NCBI RefSeq assembly: GCF_024713945.1
Contig: NC_134683.1
Coordinates: 1,416,501-1,480,500, forward strand
Direction: 5' to 3'
Source of the DNA: Dermatophagoides farinae
Lineage: Eukaryota; Arthropoda; Arachnida; Sarcoptiformes; Pyroglyphidae
DNA length: 64,000 nt
Shown here: positions 20,804 through 35,926 of the stretch, one piece after another
Layout: each line of letters starts with the position of its first letter
Position numbering within the stretch: the first letter of the stretch is position 1
Position numbers and translations under genes: made by a program
The notes under the pieces: model-generated
What the model saw: only the letters and a program-made list of their open reading frames with translations
Told to the model about the DNA's origin: nothing
Database searches by the model: none

Positions 20804-22905
20804 CTGGGAAAAAAACGTTGATGATGATCCAAAATGATCATGAAAATGAATGGGCGTACATGGGTCACGTATCATTTTCGAATCATCATCATCATCATGA
20901 TTATTATTATGATTATTAAGAGAAAGTTTTTTTTCTACAAAGTTAATTAACCCTGACGAAAACCGATGACTATCGCAACAAAAATATGTTTGCCGCCAAT
21001 GTGTGTGTGTGTGTGTGTGTGCGATTCGGTAATGTCAGTGGCAATATAAGTAAAGCGACCTGTCATCATCATCATCATCATCATAATGATAATTTCAAAC
21101 GATGATGATGATCATGATGCGGTTGGTTGATCATGGTTGTTCATTATTTACAAAACAAAACAAAACAGAAAAAAAAATTCGCATCATAGTCATTCACATG
21201 AAATGAACGTGGCTATAAAAACAACCACAATAAACAGGCAGACAATAATGAAATGAAATGAAATATAATTTATGACCCCAACTAACTAACTAACTCACTA
21301 TATATATATATTGCCGCCCCCGCCTGTGAACTTAAATGATGATGATGATAATAATGATGAACAATTGAAAAAATGCAACCTTTGACCCTAAGAGTTTTAG
21401 AAAAATTTTACATTCAAATGTACACATTCATCATTAGTGGATGTTTTTTTTCTTCATCATCATCATGATGATGATCATTGAATTTGAAAATATCTACTTT
21501 ATCTAATTCGATCTACCTGAATGAATGAATAAATGAATGGAATGGAATGGAATGAAATGAAAAGCTCAATGAACATTTGGTGATGGTTTATAATTGTAAT
21601 TTTATGGAAATTTGTGGAAAAAAACGACCACCATCATCATGAAATGTGTGTGTGTGTGTGTGCGAATGAAATGAAAAACCAAAAACTACAACAGCAACAA
21701 TTTCAGGCAACCGATGACAGGTAAGCAAAAATAAAAAAAAAATTCAAAATTTAAATTCAAAAAAAAAAATCCAAATTTTTTTTTTCTACAATGTCATCGT
21801 GATGATGATATCACATAGATTTTCTATGCTGGGAATCCAATGATGATGATGATGATGATGAGCAATAATTTAATTCGATGTTATATGTTTGATGATCAAT
21901 AATTTGTTTGAATAACAAATTATTTCTCCCCAAAAAAAAAAGAAAAAATATACACATCGGAACTAATAGCAAGTTATCATCGGACAAATTTCATTGGAAA
22001 AAAAATCACTAGATGTTACAAACACAGAGTTTAATTTGAATTTATTATGGTTCCTCTCTCTCTCTTGATTAATTTTTTCTGGGTTTATTTTCTTCAATAT
22101 ATACCACCATACACTAATCGTTTACGGTAAAACGATAAATCAATTGTGTGCCTCTTGATGAAAACAAATTTTTTTATTCATCGAATTCAATAAATCGCGT
22201 ATTTCATCTGGTTGGATTTGATTTTTTTTTTTTTTTTTTGATTCAGATTTTCCAACAAGAAACAAGAAAAATCCTATCAATTGATAAGCATGTTTAGTCA
22301 CGTTTTTTTTTGTTTTTTGTTTTTGTTTTTGTTTTTGTCGATCACAGAAAAAAAATTAAATTTTGAAATTTGTTGAAAACAAAAATTTATGTGTGCGTGT
22401 GGCCCATAGTGATTGTCATGTATATATGCACCAGAAAGGCTCCTGTACCCATGGTCTTTATTTGTGTGTGTGTGTGGCCTGTAGTAATGATATGGCCGGA
22501 ATTTTTGATTTTTGTAGACAAAAGAATTTTTTTTTTTTGCCAGAAAAAAAACCAAACAAAACAAAACAACGGCGTGAACAAGATTTTTGGAAAGAACAAG
22601 AAAACAAAAAATGAAAATCAATTAATCTGGAAATGCGAAAAAAAATGGTAAAGTGAAATTTTTGAATTGATTGGAAGACGACTACGACGGTCAAACAAAA
22701 CAGAAAAAAAACAATTAGGCCAAAAAATCAATTCACTAAACATTAAGTATGATGACCTTTGACCGTAGTAGTAATAGACTTAGGTCCTAAAAATGGTTAC
22801 AACATACACACAAAGATATGAGTCAAAACAAGCCAAAGAAAAAAAAGTCCATTCCATTCCATTCCATCATCATCATTATTGGATTTGGCGGTTCGTAAGT
22901 TGTGT

Positions 22906-22943
<38 letters not shown>

Positions 22944-25900
22944 ACAAACACAAAGTGTCAATTAAAAAAAAAATTGGACAGGTCAAAATTCGTTACATCA
23001 GGCCATATAAACAAACGACAAAGTCAACAACAACAACAATTCAATTAGTCAAAAAAAAAACAAATTCCAATGTCGAAATTTTTATTTTATCTTTGTTGGC
23101 ACCAATTGAACAACAACAACAACAACAACTGAAAAACAACAACATTTTTTTTCTCTGTTTTATTCAAAGAGAATTTGACCGAATTTTTTTTTTTTGTTTC
23201 ATTTTTGTTCTTAAATCTAGATCTAGATATAACTATGTGTTTGGCTAGTCGATGCATCGATGATGATGGTTAGATCGATCGATGCTGTCGGCAATGAAAT
23301 ATACAAATTGAAGAAGAAAAAGAAAAAAATTCGACGACATTGACAAGATGGTATACTGAACAATATTAATAAAGTTGTACGATTTTATATTGTGTAAAAA
23401 AAAAGAAAAAAATTTTTTTTTTTTTTTTTTTTTGATAAATCCAAGATAAATTCAAAATGTTTCAACAACAGCGGAAAGAAAGAAAAAAACGATTGTTTGG
23501 CCCAGATTTTGCATGAATTATTATGCAAGAGGAATTTTTTTTTCCCCACTGATAATGGAAATATTCTCTCAATTCATTCAATAAGAGAATATGAATTTTT
23601 TCGTTGAAATGATAAAAATGATCTGAATGTCTGGATTTTGTTGTTGTTTTTTTTTTTTTTTTTTTTTTTGATCTGTTTGTCTAATACAGTGGTGAATAAT
23701 CGATGGATCAAGTAGGAAAAAAAATAGATTCACAGTCAAGATAATTGTTTATTGATCAAAAGAAAGAAAAAATTTTTAAATTAAAAATTGATTGCCAAAA
23801 AAAAACGGAGAGAGCGAGAAGAAAGTTTTTGTTGTCATTCATCATCACCATCATCATCATCATCAATGGTGAAGAGGAAATCAAAATCTATTTATACATT
23901 AGTCACATATGAATCAAATAATAATAATTTTTCATTTCCAACACCTTGAAGAAACAAATCTTTTTTTGATTGCCTCGCGCATACACACACACATCATTTA
24001 TCATTTTTCGGGCTTTCATTCCTCATTTCAATCATGATGATCAAATTGATTGATCAGTGAAGGAGAGTGGAAAAAAAACATTCAAATTTGACATCTGATT
24101 TGTGTCACAGGGTAAATCAGCAGCACAATGTTTGTCAAATGGATGGATGGATGGAAAAATGAAAAATTCACCGAATCGATCCGAATCTATCGATTGGGCT
24201 GCTGATCAAGCAAAAAAAAAGAAAAGAAAATTTCGAATCAATCATGGACCGAAAATAGCAATTAAACCCATTTATTATATTCATCATCACCATGGAACTA
24301 TTAAATGTTCAACGAAAATAACTTGAACCCTTTTTTTGGCAAGAAAAAATAAATTCATTTCATTTCCCACTATTATCAGTTTGTTTACGATTTCCGTGTA
24401 TAAAAATTAATGAATATTCATTAAAATGTAACGAGAAATCAAAAATTTAAATGCTTGTACATGATGATAATGATGATCTGATTTCGTTTTTATTTTATTT
24501 TTATTTTTTCGTTTTCTCATCATTGGTCGGCATTTTTTTTTTGCATTTCTCAAAATAAAAACTAAATTTATGCACTGGAAATTGTGAAATACAAAAATTT
24601 TTTTTTCTGTGGATAAATTCTACATTTGAATAAAATCAATGGGTTTTTTTTGTTGGTGTTGAAAGAAGAAGAAGAAGTCGATTCGATTAATTTGTGCATT
24701 GACAAAAATCAATTGATGATTGGGCCATCATTGATTTAGGTGGAAATTATTGATAATTTTTTTTATATCGATAAATGATTTTCAAATCCTTTTCAATTAA
24801 TATCGATCGATAGATCGATCAATCGATCAATCAATCAATCAATAACGGAACCTGATAATTTGAGAAAAAGAAATGTCCGTCTGTGTTGTTAAAATGTATC
24901 AATCATAATCCTAAAAATATGTCTTTGGGTGGATTTTTTTGGAGTGGGGGGAAAAAGAATTATCGATTATCGACCACAATAAATGCAATGCATATATGAA
25001 TATGATGATGATAAAAATCAACCGTTAGTGATCGATTTCATTTCATTTCATGTCTAGATTTCAAGTGTGAAATATTCACATTGATACAAACAAGAAAGGA
25101 AAGAAGAAAACAACACCAAACCAAACCATCACCGTTTTTGATGCTCGGATGAGGTCGCACCCAAATTTATTTTCATTTTTTTGTACCGAAGAACGAAAAA
25201 AAAATCAAGAATGATCGATAAATCAAATTGATTGGGATTTTTTGATTTTTATTCCTCTCGTCAATCATGTTTGTTTGATTCAAATGATTTTACTACATTG
25301 AATTATCCGGTAGTTGAATATTCATAGTGTAAGTATCTTCGGGCTTCAGGCTACCGACGCCAAAAAGAGATACATTCATATTTTTCAATTGATGATGATG
25401 ATGATGATCATGGTTAAACGGTAATTTTTTTTCATTCAATTCATGTTTGATATCATATCATATCTCATCATCTTGCTTCATTGGCCATCGTCATCATCAT
25501 CATCACCAACAAAAAATGGTGGTGGTACGTAAATCAGAAGAACGAAACGAAAAAAAAAGTTCAACAAACCCGAATATTGTTTCATCAACGGTTTAATGGT
25601 GAAAAGAAAAAAAAATTCAAAATTTTTTTCATTTCTACAGATGTATGGATAGATCACTATCATTCTATGCTAAAGAATGCATACATCCTACAGCCATAAA
25701 TATTCACATTTTTCAAATGAAAATTCATTATAAATTGGAAAAATTTTTTTTCAATCTCGTGATATCATCATCATCATCATGGTAAAACAACGCAGTAACA
25801 GTAACATGCCGAAAACAACCTACAGGTTACAAATATGGGAAATGTGTGAAATGAATCAAATTTAAATAATGATCCAAATCTTTAAATTTTATCCAAACGG

Positions 25901-28016
25901 ACGCAATCGCTTTCTATATCAATTTTTTTTCTTTTTTTTTTTTTTTTTTTTTTTTGATAATTTTTTTGTATTTCATCACAATTTATCACCACACACACAC
26001 ACACACTCGGAAAACATCTTTTTTCATTTTTTTTTCATTTTTATTCACTTTCATCATCATCATCCCAAAATTGGAGAATGTGTCGATGGTGTGTGTGTGT
26101 GTGTGTGTGAATACAAACATCGTTCATTTTAATTTATCTTTTTTTTTATTTTCCTACTTTGCATTAAAATTTTTGTGGCTAGCAAATTATCCGTTTTTTG
26201 CCCAATAGCTAGGTTTTTGTCCACTTTTTTGGATCAACAAATAAAAAAAAAATTGATATGAAACAATCCCACTCTCGAATAGAGCAAAAAACCTACATCA
26301 TTTTTTTTTATAATTCATGTGGGGTTATCAATAAATATCGTACATAATGTGGAGAAAGAATCAAAAAAAAAATCAACCATTTACAAATATATATAAGCAT
26401 TTTATTTTTGGTCAGCAAAGATAAAAATGACAATTAAAATTGACCAATAAAAAAAACATTTGAATTCAATAGAAATAAAATTCAAATGTCCCAAAAATGA
26501 TGTGGTTATAATTCAAGATTAGTAGATACCAGGACAAGAATAGATTTCAGGTGGAAAAATTAAAAAAAAAACTACACAAATCACCCTGACCAATGACAAT
26601 GTCGGGAAAATCGAAAAATCTGTTTTTTTTTTTTTTTTTGCTTGTTGTTCATTCACAATCATTCACAGATTAACACACTGTGAAAAAAAAAACTTTTTGT
26701 GATTAAGGTCAAAAAGATGTATCGAATTGGTGAAAGATACGATGATGATGATACTGATGTGAATTTGTGGTTTTTCGTTTTTTTTTCTTTTGGAGAAAGG
26801 GGACGCCCACGCGTTAAAATTATTATCGCAAAAATTATTTTTTTTTCGTATTGTTTTTTCTCATTGTTTAAATGATAAATGCAAAAGAGATGTATGCGAT
26901 GATAATGAATATATTTCTTTCATCATCATGATCTCTGCATCATTTTTATTCATTTTTTTTTTTTGTTTTTTGAAATTAAAAATTCAAAAAAAAAACAATC
27001 TTTCTGGATCACTACCGTTGTTTGTGTGTGTGTGTGTGTGCGTGCAATAATTGTTTGCATTGTTATCCATTCATTCATTCATTCATTCCTTTATATAACC
27101 GGATCGCCTACATAAAATGATAATCAAATAAATTTTTCGCAATGCGTGTGTTTAAAATCACGTAAATACAAGAATTTTTGGATTATTTAAACAGGAGAAA
27201 CAACAACAACAAAAAAAACATTGAACTTCACGCTCACCAATCATTGGTGGATTATCATCACTTGGATTTGGACTTGAAACATTACTGTATATACAAATAT
27301 TCATAACATATGGCCAAACAGAAACAGAAAAACAAAAACAAAATAATTATCTACGATGAATGAATATTATGATCATTCCATTAATAATGTCGGTCATTCT
27401 TTTTGTTGTTGTTGTTGTTGTTTAGATTTTAATTGAAAATTTTTTTTCATTTTGAAAAAAACAACAACAACAACAACAAAGATTGATAAACGATAACAAA
27501 ACTAATTTTAAAATGAAACGACGAATATTTTTTTTTTTTTAATTTCTTTTTGGCCGTAAACAACATGACGAATTTTTTTTTTTTTTTTTTTTTTTTTTGA
27601 TATAAAAAAAGGCTGCGTATGTGAATGTGGGTGGTGTGGTTTACAACATTCAAAGAATTTCATTTCATTCCACATGAAGAAGAAGACGAAAAAAAAACCG
27701 AAACCATTATCATCATCATCAAGAAAATTAATGTCAATCATCATCATAATGTCGATGAACTTCTTTTGATTCTTCATTTATTCGTACAGTCTGTTGATGA
27801 TGAGTGTGTGTGTGTGTGTGTGGTAAAATATTCATTGAAATGACTATATGTGTCACACATACACATATTCATAGCATTCAAATTTTACCGCAACGATAAA
27901 CTAAATGTGTGTGTGTGTGTGTGTGTATGATATAATCCCGAAGAAAATTTAACACACTCTTTCATTCATTGCCGAAATGGTTATTTTGATAATTATTATC
28001 ACTAGGAACCATAAAG

Positions 28017-28049
<33 letters not shown>

Positions 28050-30328
28050 GACATTTATTTGGCATCATATCAACAGAAATTAACTAGGCAGAAATAAGAA
28101 ATCAACAATGAATTCTGGATGGATCAACAATGAATTCCATAACATCATCATCATTAGCCATTAATTTTATCATAATAAATTCTGTCAAAATTCTGCCAAC
28201 AACGACTATGATGATGATGATGATGATAATCGATGATGATTATTGTCGTCATCATCGTTGCTCATCAACATCCATTTATCATTCATTCAGCTATGTCGGA
28301 ATGATATATGCTTCATGAAAAGTTATTTTTCTTTTCATTTCAACTTTTTTTTTATTGCTTACCGGAACAAAAATGAAAAAAAGGAATATGAAAAAAAAAC
28401 TCACACATCATGATGATGATGATGGATATTTCAAACAAATAAAAATCGTATTTTTCAAACGTTAAAAAAAAATCTGCAAAATACGATTCAGGTAGTAAGA
28501 AACAATGTATACGGTGTGCAACTACGAAACAAAATTTCTAATTGATCGTAATATTGGCAGTGTGGAGCTTTTTTTCGTCTTAATGATGGGCAATTTGTCA
28601 ATCATTACTACCAAATAATGACATTTTATGATGATGATGCTGAAATCAATGAAAAAATAAAAATATTTCCCCTTCCAATGAATTCTAATAGATAGAATTT
28701 TTATGTCAAAATAAAACTAATTTTAGCAACCAAAACAAACGAAATAACAATAACCATATACTGTGTACCGTTGTTATTCGACCTGGATTTTTTTTGTAAT
28801 TTTTTTTTCATTTCATTCTACGTTTCCGGGATCTCCATGTCCAAAAAAAATAAAAACAAAAACAAAGACAAAATCGGATTATTTTACTGAATATATGAAT
28901 CGATTCGATTTGATTCGATTGAAAATTTGATTCGCCAAGCATTGCTCCCCTACAATACAAAATGTGGCATCAAAATCAGAAACGAAACGAAACGAAACGA
29001 AACGAAACGAAACGAAAAAAACAAACTAAACAAACACAACAACGCCCAACAAATTAAAATGAGATGAACAAATATTCAATGAATTAATTTTTTCTTTTCG
29101 ACAGTCGATGTGATTGTTTGTCTGTCTGTCTGGTTGGTTGGTTGGTTGGTTGGTTGGTTGGTTGGCACCCAATGATTAATCAAACCAGTGGAAAAAAAAT
29201 GCATACATTTCGTCTTAATAATAAAAAAAAAGCAATTGTAACAAATGTTTCTGTAGTTGAAATCACTCTATACTGTCAAAAAAAATTTTTTTTTAAATCT
29301 AAAACTGTGTGTTTTTGTTCCATACATATTTCATCATTGCTTGAAGCAATTTTTCATTGAATTAAATTAAAACTGACTGTGACTTTTTTTGGGTTTCAGA
29401 ATGAACAATTTGCAAACTGAATAAATTTTTTTTCATTTTCAACCATTCATATATTGAATGATCAAAGGGCAACAAACAAACGAACAAACAATAAACAGCA
29501 AAAAAAAAAGTCAAATTTGCTCGAAATATAGCATATTTGACGTGTTAATCCGGATTGGTAACAATGACTACAACGACGATGACGACGACGACGACGAACC
29601 TAAACTATTGGCTATGCATGTTCTGTTTTGTAGGTAATATCGTCTATCTAATATATATATATATATTTGGATCAATTCAAGTGAATGCCAAAAAAAAAAA
29701 CAAACAATCAAATCAAACGAGAATGGGTGACACACCCAAAATGAAAATAGATAGATGGGATATATTGTGAATTTTTCTATTTTTCTATTTTTTTTTTTCG
29801 AGAATACTGACAATATAGATGATGATGATAAATTTAGAATTTGTAATATAATTCAATTATTATCATCGTTGATGAGCTATATCTATGTGTATGATGTATA
29901 TGGATGATTTAATCGAATAAAAAAAAAATATTTTTGTTGTCGTTATTGTTATTGTTATGTAGTTGATTGATTGATTGATTGATTGATGTTATGATTATGA
30001 TTAATCATCGTCATCATCGTCATCATCATCATTGAGAATACTGCAATAGATCAATGAAGAAAATAAACAATGGCTACAATGTCAAACTATTGACATTGAA
30101 AGTGGGGGAAAAAATTTATAGAAAAATATATCGGATGACACTTACTTTTACCAAATAATTCATTAATATCATATTTATGTTTATATAATTGTTTTTGTTT
30201 CACATCAAAACGATAAATGGAACGTGAATTTAATGCCAGATAAATATCATTGCCAATATTATATACTTGATTTATATTGGCATGCGATTGACAGAATGGT
30301 GATTCTGATGGTTTTTGTTTCAATACCA

Positions 30329-30360
<32 letters not shown>

Positions 30361-30458
30361 ACGGGTAATGAACAAGTGTATGATATTAATGTTGTCGATA
30401 TTATTGTTATCAATAATAATGATGATGATGATGATTTGGATCGATAAATTTGGGCCAT
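18896..30458 (-). CDS. Unrecognised type I membrane protein with a 9.6-kb first intron
   Basis: Five exons, 30458-30146, 20556-20239, 20170-19839, 19760-19160 and 19044-18896, join with agreeing phases (1, 1, 0, 1) to 570 aa. Exon 1 carries a signal peptide (SLLLITIISTTLISYTCS) and a Ser run. Residues 60-320 are a non-repetitive extracellular domain with beta-rich segments (NQVYNIGNDIYLALNSRSIYRFD, LERIHIVIGG, SYGLALYDLNDDGDGKLRLLDR, NLYYRSGLFVSDKSDLFFSVYD). The alternating short strands suggest a propeller-like fold, but I recognise no family. Then follow a 20-plus Thr run (about 350-375), an acidic stretch, a His/Gln patch, one transmembrane helix (about 495-520) and a basic stop-transfer (RYRSRKNQK) with a 45-residue cytoplasmic tail. 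The exon 1 join crosses 9.6 kb and rests on phase, on a strong donor (A|GTAAGT), and on exon 2 lacking any start or leader. Confidence 0.72.
20773..20803. repeat. (AAC)n microsatellite
   Basis: About ten AAC units within the long first intron. Confidence 0.95.
22909..22939. repeat. (AC)n microsatellite
   Basis: About 15 uninterrupted AC units. Confidence 0.95.
28017..28049. repeat. (ATC)n microsatellite
   Basis: Eleven ATC units; the commonest trinucleotide repeat in this window, present in dozens of shorter copies on both strands. Confidence 0.95.
28983..29018. repeat. (CGAAA)n pentanucleotide microsatellite
   Basis: Seven CGAAA units in the long first intron. Confidence 0.95.
29131..29165. 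repeat. (TTGG)n tetranucleotide microsatellite
   Basis: Eight to nine TTGG units preceded by TCTG units. Confidence 0.95.
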
Positions 30459-30473
30459 TTTTATTTCTGTCAC

Positions 30474-33400
30474 TGTTGTTGTTATTGACTAATTAATTTT
30501 TTTTTTTTGGATCACGATTGTTGATTATCATAAGCTTTGTTTACACATTTGGATGAATGATGATTAAAAAAAAAAAATTCTGTTTATATCGTTGCAGTCA
30601 AGTTGATCAGAAAAGATGATATCATATTTGAATAACGTAGTAGTAGTAGCAGCAGCAACAGCAGTAGAATGTTGATTGCATCCAATAATCCTGAATATTA
30701 TTGCGTGATATTATTGTAGATAACCAATGAAATGGGTGAATGGATGAGAGAAAAAAAAATTCAAGAATTAGTTACATTCAGTTAATCATATTGCAAAGAA
30801 AGGAAAAAATGTGCGTTTTTTTTTATTGAGAAAGAATGCTGTATGCAATCTCCATGTCAGACACACAACACACACACACGCAATCCAAAGAACAAAAAAA
30901 AAAGGTCCGAAGATTCTTTCATTTTCGAATATATCAGCAGTGAATAACACCATCTTTTTTTTCGTCATCAACTCAATCTCTGACACCTCCACTTTTAGTG
31001 AGCAAAACAAAAAAAAAAAAAAAACACCAAACCTTTCGTGTTAATTTTGTCATATCATTCATGATGATGATGATGATGATAAAAATGACAGGAGCAGGAC
31101 AAAAATGAACATAACAATTACATTAGCAAATTATTCAACCCATTTTTTCACTTTTCGGTGACGTTCGTATTTTTCAAATGCAGACCAAAAAAAAAAAAAA
31201 AAAAAACAACCACGGAATTTGATCATCAAACCCGGAATTATTGAATTTGAAAATCTGTGAAATGTAAAAATCTGTCGCTTATTTTTGACAACAACAACAA
31301 CAACAACAAAAACAACAACAACGATGTAAAAAATAAACTTTTTTAAATACAAAACGATTCGCAATGATCTAAAAACGTCAATTTACCGCGTATTCACTAA
31401 GAAGAAGAATCATCAATCAATCAATCAGAAATCATTTAAAAATACACACATATAAACAAACAAACACTTATTTCCGTCAATACAAATACCAAAAACAAAA
31501 CCAGAAAAAAAACCAAAGAATTCCAATTGAACAGATGTATTTAGACACACGCACACACACACACACACACACACATCGACCGATCATAGACATAAACAAT
31601 GAAACACACACAAAAAAAAACACAGAGACATTTGTATGGCAGCAAAAAAAAAACATGTTGTAAAGTGAAGAATGAAAAAAAACAACGAATTGGTGATGTA
31701 AGCATATTATTAACACACACATACATACAAAATACTTATACACATCATACAGCTATAATCTGCATCATAATTATGGAAACGGACTCATGTACGGGGGAAT
31801 GAATGAATGTGAGAAAAAAAAATAAACGGGTTAAAAATCACTTCCGACGACGATCAACAACACTATTATCATCTTTGACACAATGTCATGTGAATTCATT
31901 CATTCATTCATTCATTAAATTCAATTAAATTCTATTTTCAAAAAGGAAAAAAAATGATAATTGGTGAATCGTAAGCGCAACGATGCATGCAAATGACAAT
32001 CATCATCATCATCATCGCTATCATAGTTATGAATAATTTTTTTTAGCTTGTTTATTATTTTGAATTATTAACCCATTAGAGACATAACAAGGCAATATAA
32101 CAAACTAAGTGTGTAGTCAGAAAATAACAACAACAACAACAAAAAAAAAATCATCCATCTGTATCTTTAGCGAGAAAGAGAATTTCTCTCCCTTTTTTAG
32201 TGAAACGGGATAAGCCAGAACACATCAGTCAATTAGACGATGACGACAAACAAACAAACGAAATGAAATGAAATGAAATGAACATAGAGAGAATAAATAA
32301 ACAAAACCCACCAATGAACACACATGAAATGACACATAGAATGAAAATAGATTGTCCAGATGGTTAATGGTAGTGGGTGAAAAAAAAATTCAGATTATGA
32401 CGACGATGATGATAAAAAACTAGATCAAATCAAATGAACCGAATGAATTGTTGAATTCTTCTTGGATAACGAGAAAAATTTTATTTTCTTTTTTTGTAAA
32501 CTTTGAACAATTTTTTTTTTCGTACACTTGATGATAATCATAAAAAATTTTACATTTTTACAATCATGATTACAATTTGTGATTATTTATGATGGTGGTG
32601 GTGGTGGTGGTGGTTTTATAAAATCACTGGCAATAATGGTATATTGGTGGCAATAATTTTTTTTTTTTTTTTTTTGGTTCGACGGACAATGATAATCAAA
32701 ATAGACAGCCAGGAAAAAAAAGATAATTCTGGATAATAATAAAAAATTCAAATGGCAACAAAAGTGTTAATTGATGAAATTGTATTAGAAATGTTAAAAA
32801 AAAAAATTTTTGTTTCTGGTTCAAACAAACACATAGACATCAGTTTTATTTTATCATTCAATTATCTTATAAAGTTAAGTTTGATCCAATTATACACATA
32901 CACACACAGAGAGCCTATATTACCATGGATATCAAGGATTTTTATCTGTTCCAACAACAACAACAACAACAACGTCAACAGCAACGTCAACATCGATTGA
33001 TGCAACAAACACACACACACACACCTAGATTCATAAAATCCGGATATTGTTATAGTAACCAAAAATTAGTGTTTTTAGACACACACACACACACACATTC
33101 AATTAATTACAATTAAAATACAACAATTTGAATTGATAAATATATTGATTTTATGTGTGTATGTGTGTCTGTGTCTGTGTGGATATTGTGCAGCAATTAA
33201 TTAATCTTAATCAAAATTGTTATTGTTATTGTTTTAATGGGAAAACATTGGCGAAATCGTATGAAGAAAAAAAAAACATCGAAACATCAATACAAAAGAC
33301 AGGCTATAATTTATTGATTAAATTATTATAAATTTGATTCAATGATGAAAGATGAAAAGTGGAAAAAACATCATCATCATCATCATCATCATCATCGTTG

Positions 33401-35926
33401 TTATTACCGGTGGCGCCAACATGGCACCATCATTTGTAATAATTAACCATAACCGGATTGTATGCACGTATGTATGTATAACATACACACGCCTTGTATT
33501 TGGATGATAATCATTGATTTAATAATTTTGGATTTTTTTTTGTGTTGAATGAAAATTGATAAAAAAAAACCAAATCAAAAATTCAATCATTCATGTATGA
33601 TGATGATGATGATTAAAATCATGGGTGTAGTACAAATGAATGAAACTGTTATTATTATTGATGGCGCCAGTGATGGCATCTTGTATGATTCTGAATGAAA
33701 AAAAATTCAATAATCAAGCACAAAAACACACACACACACACAGAGAGAGAGATAAATCATCGGTGTGTATATTGCAGCAAACTAACTGGATGGATATCTA
33801 ATATCTACCATGTGTGCACATGAATGGAACGATTCATCATCATTTTTTTGTTTTGTTATAACCAGCTAGATTTATTTTTTTTTTTTTTTTTGGTTAAATA
33901 ATTGTTTTATGAAACAGAAATGATAGATTCAATTTCGGGTCATGAACCTGCTACTGCTGCTGATCCAAAATCAATAACGTTTTTTTTAGTACTGATGTTT
34001 TAAAAAAAAAATTTGAAACAAAATCATTCGAATCAATAGGACATTGATCTTAAGATTGATCAATCAATCAATTGACCTTGGATCAAACACACACACACAT
34101 ACACACAAATCATCATTGAATCAAAATTTTTTTTTATTGTTTCTTTAAATAAAGCAAACAAATGTCAACAAACAAACAAAACTTTCACTTTCATCAAACA
34201 AATTGAAATCGAAAAACTTAACCTTGAAAATGAAAAAATTTTTTTTCTTGTTCTTTATTTGCGAAAAAAATCAAAAGATGCCAATGATCTGAAACAATTA
34301 AACAACGAAAACCGGGGGGGATAAAAAACATCCATTCGAATGATGATGATGACATCGAAAACAACAAAAGAACAAGAGAAAAAAAAACAAAACAAAACAA
34401 AAAAGGTCAAAGGCAATCGTAAAAAGAAAAAAAAATTCATTGTTCAAAGATGACATATGATTGACAAGTTGTTCATTTCAAAAGAAAAAAAACTCATTGA
34501 TGAAGATGATTATCGATACGATTTTGATCAAAAGATTTTATCGATAATCGATATTCATATATATGTGAATGATGTGTGTGTGTGTGATGTATGAGCAAGT
34601 GCTGTACATATACAAACATAATACGTATATATAATATATCATCATTGCAAACAAAGCACCGACCCAATCAAACTAGAAATAATACGATGATGATTGACGA
34701 CCTTAAACTTTGACCCGATATTGTACAAAATACTCACATGAGAAGAAGAAGAAGAAAAATTCGATATTTGAAGAAAAAAAAATGAAAAAATGAAAAAAAT
34801 CTTTCCAATTCAAATAAACCGGGATGAAGTGATGAAGAAAAATTTTATTCAAAACAACAACAACAATAATGACAGATGATGATGATGATGAAAAACTGAA
34901 ACCATTTTTTCACCATTTTTTTGTCAAAACAAGCAAAAAACTGTGGTGGCATACAAAAATGTCTAAAAATAATAAGAAGAAAAAAAAGTTTCGACCATGT
35001 ACAACGAACTAACGACGAGTTGAATTTTTTAAAATATTTCTCACACACACACACACACACATACCAGAAGAAGATATGAGCCGGGTTAATTCCAACGAAA
35101 GAATTGCAATTCTTACTAGCAACCACGTTCAGGCTTGACACATCTATAATCAACCTACCAACCAACCAAGCTCAAAGTTCATGCATACTAATTTATTTGT
35201 GTGTGTGTGTGTGTCAAGCAATGCCTCGAGGCTTCGGATATTTAGATTCTTTCATTTTATTAAAAAAAAACAAAAAATCTCCTTGACAGACCACCAACAA
35301 GTAATTCTTGGGAATTTTTTTTTCTCTTCACTCGATTCGTTTTTTTTAACAAATTTAATTTTCTACATTTCAATATTTATGTGCATAATAATTAATTGCT
35401 CATTTCATTTTTAGTGGTTATGAGGCGATTCAAACATTCAAAATAGACCCACACAAACATACACACACACCCATTACAAGTGTACACGTGTTCGCCTCAC
35501 CACGCCCATGATGATTTATCGAATGTTGTTGTTTTTTTTTTATTCATTGATCTCTAGTCAGATCATGAACGGATCAATGATCATTGATGACATGATTGTT
35601 TTCGTGATCTAGCAGCCATTTGAATTAGGAATTTTTCTTCAAATTCGATTATAAATTGTTGCTTGAATGAATAGGTGAATAAAAAAAAAAAAAAATTCCG
35701 GCCCATAAACTATACACGAACGCGTGTTTATATTTAATAAGGGGCACCCGATTCGATTTGATGAATGTATTATAGTCACGCACGAATGTATTACATACAC
35801 ACACACACACGCACATTCGAATAAATTTTTTTTTCTGGAATTGAAAAATTCGTTTTGGATTGTTATATTGTCATTGAACTGATATCATCATGAACCGATG
35901 ATTTTTTCGACGATCATTAACTTTGT
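30474..35926. other. Gene-poor stretch 30.5-35.9 kb
   Basis: The 5' flank of the membrane-protein gene, followed by repeat-rich DNA: (AC)n at 31552-31574 and 33010-33023, (ATC)n at 33370-33399, (AAC)n at 32950-32972 and poly-T runs. A short non-repetitive open stretch near 33921-33980 (plus, beginning MIDSISGHEP after an AG) is exon-like in base use but too short to call. No conserved domain seen. Confidence 0.55.
33370..33399. repeat. (ATC)n microsatellite
   Basis: Ten ATC units. Confidence 0.95.

Larger units (their letters stand above)
20557..30145 (-). other. Proposed 9.6-kb first intron of the type I membrane protein gene
   Basis: The donor at 30145 is GTAAGT; the acceptor at 20557 is TTAATAG preceded by a pyrimidine tract about 30 nt upstream. 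Over a hundred times longer than most other introns here. It contains (AAC)n, (AC)n, (ATC)n, (CGAAA)n and (TTGG)n microsatellites and long A/T runs. It also contains nuclear-receptor-type DR1 elements at 22753-22765 (perfect spacing) and 21376-21388 (imperfect). No conserved coding domain was found on either strand; a plus-strand open stretch near 24102-24326 lacks an ATG at its 5' end. Confidence 0.55.

Noticed and set aside
22298-23248. Overlapping frames rich in Val/Cys/His/Thr in both directions
   Set aside because: Products of (GT)n/(AC)n and poly-A/T tracts; many frames open at once, none with a motif.
24102-24326. Plus-strand open stretch with mixed codons in the long intron
   Set aside because: No ATG at its 5' end before a repeat, no homologue or donor site; kept only as a note.
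28017-28049. Regular repeats that might suggest a CRISPR-like array
   Set aside because: Plain trinucleotide microsatellite without spacers, in a eukaryotic genome.
35421-35499. TGAGGCGA...TCGCCTCA inverted repeat as a small RNA gene
   Set aside because: Only 8 bp plus a bulged extension around a 63-nt loop with little further pairing.
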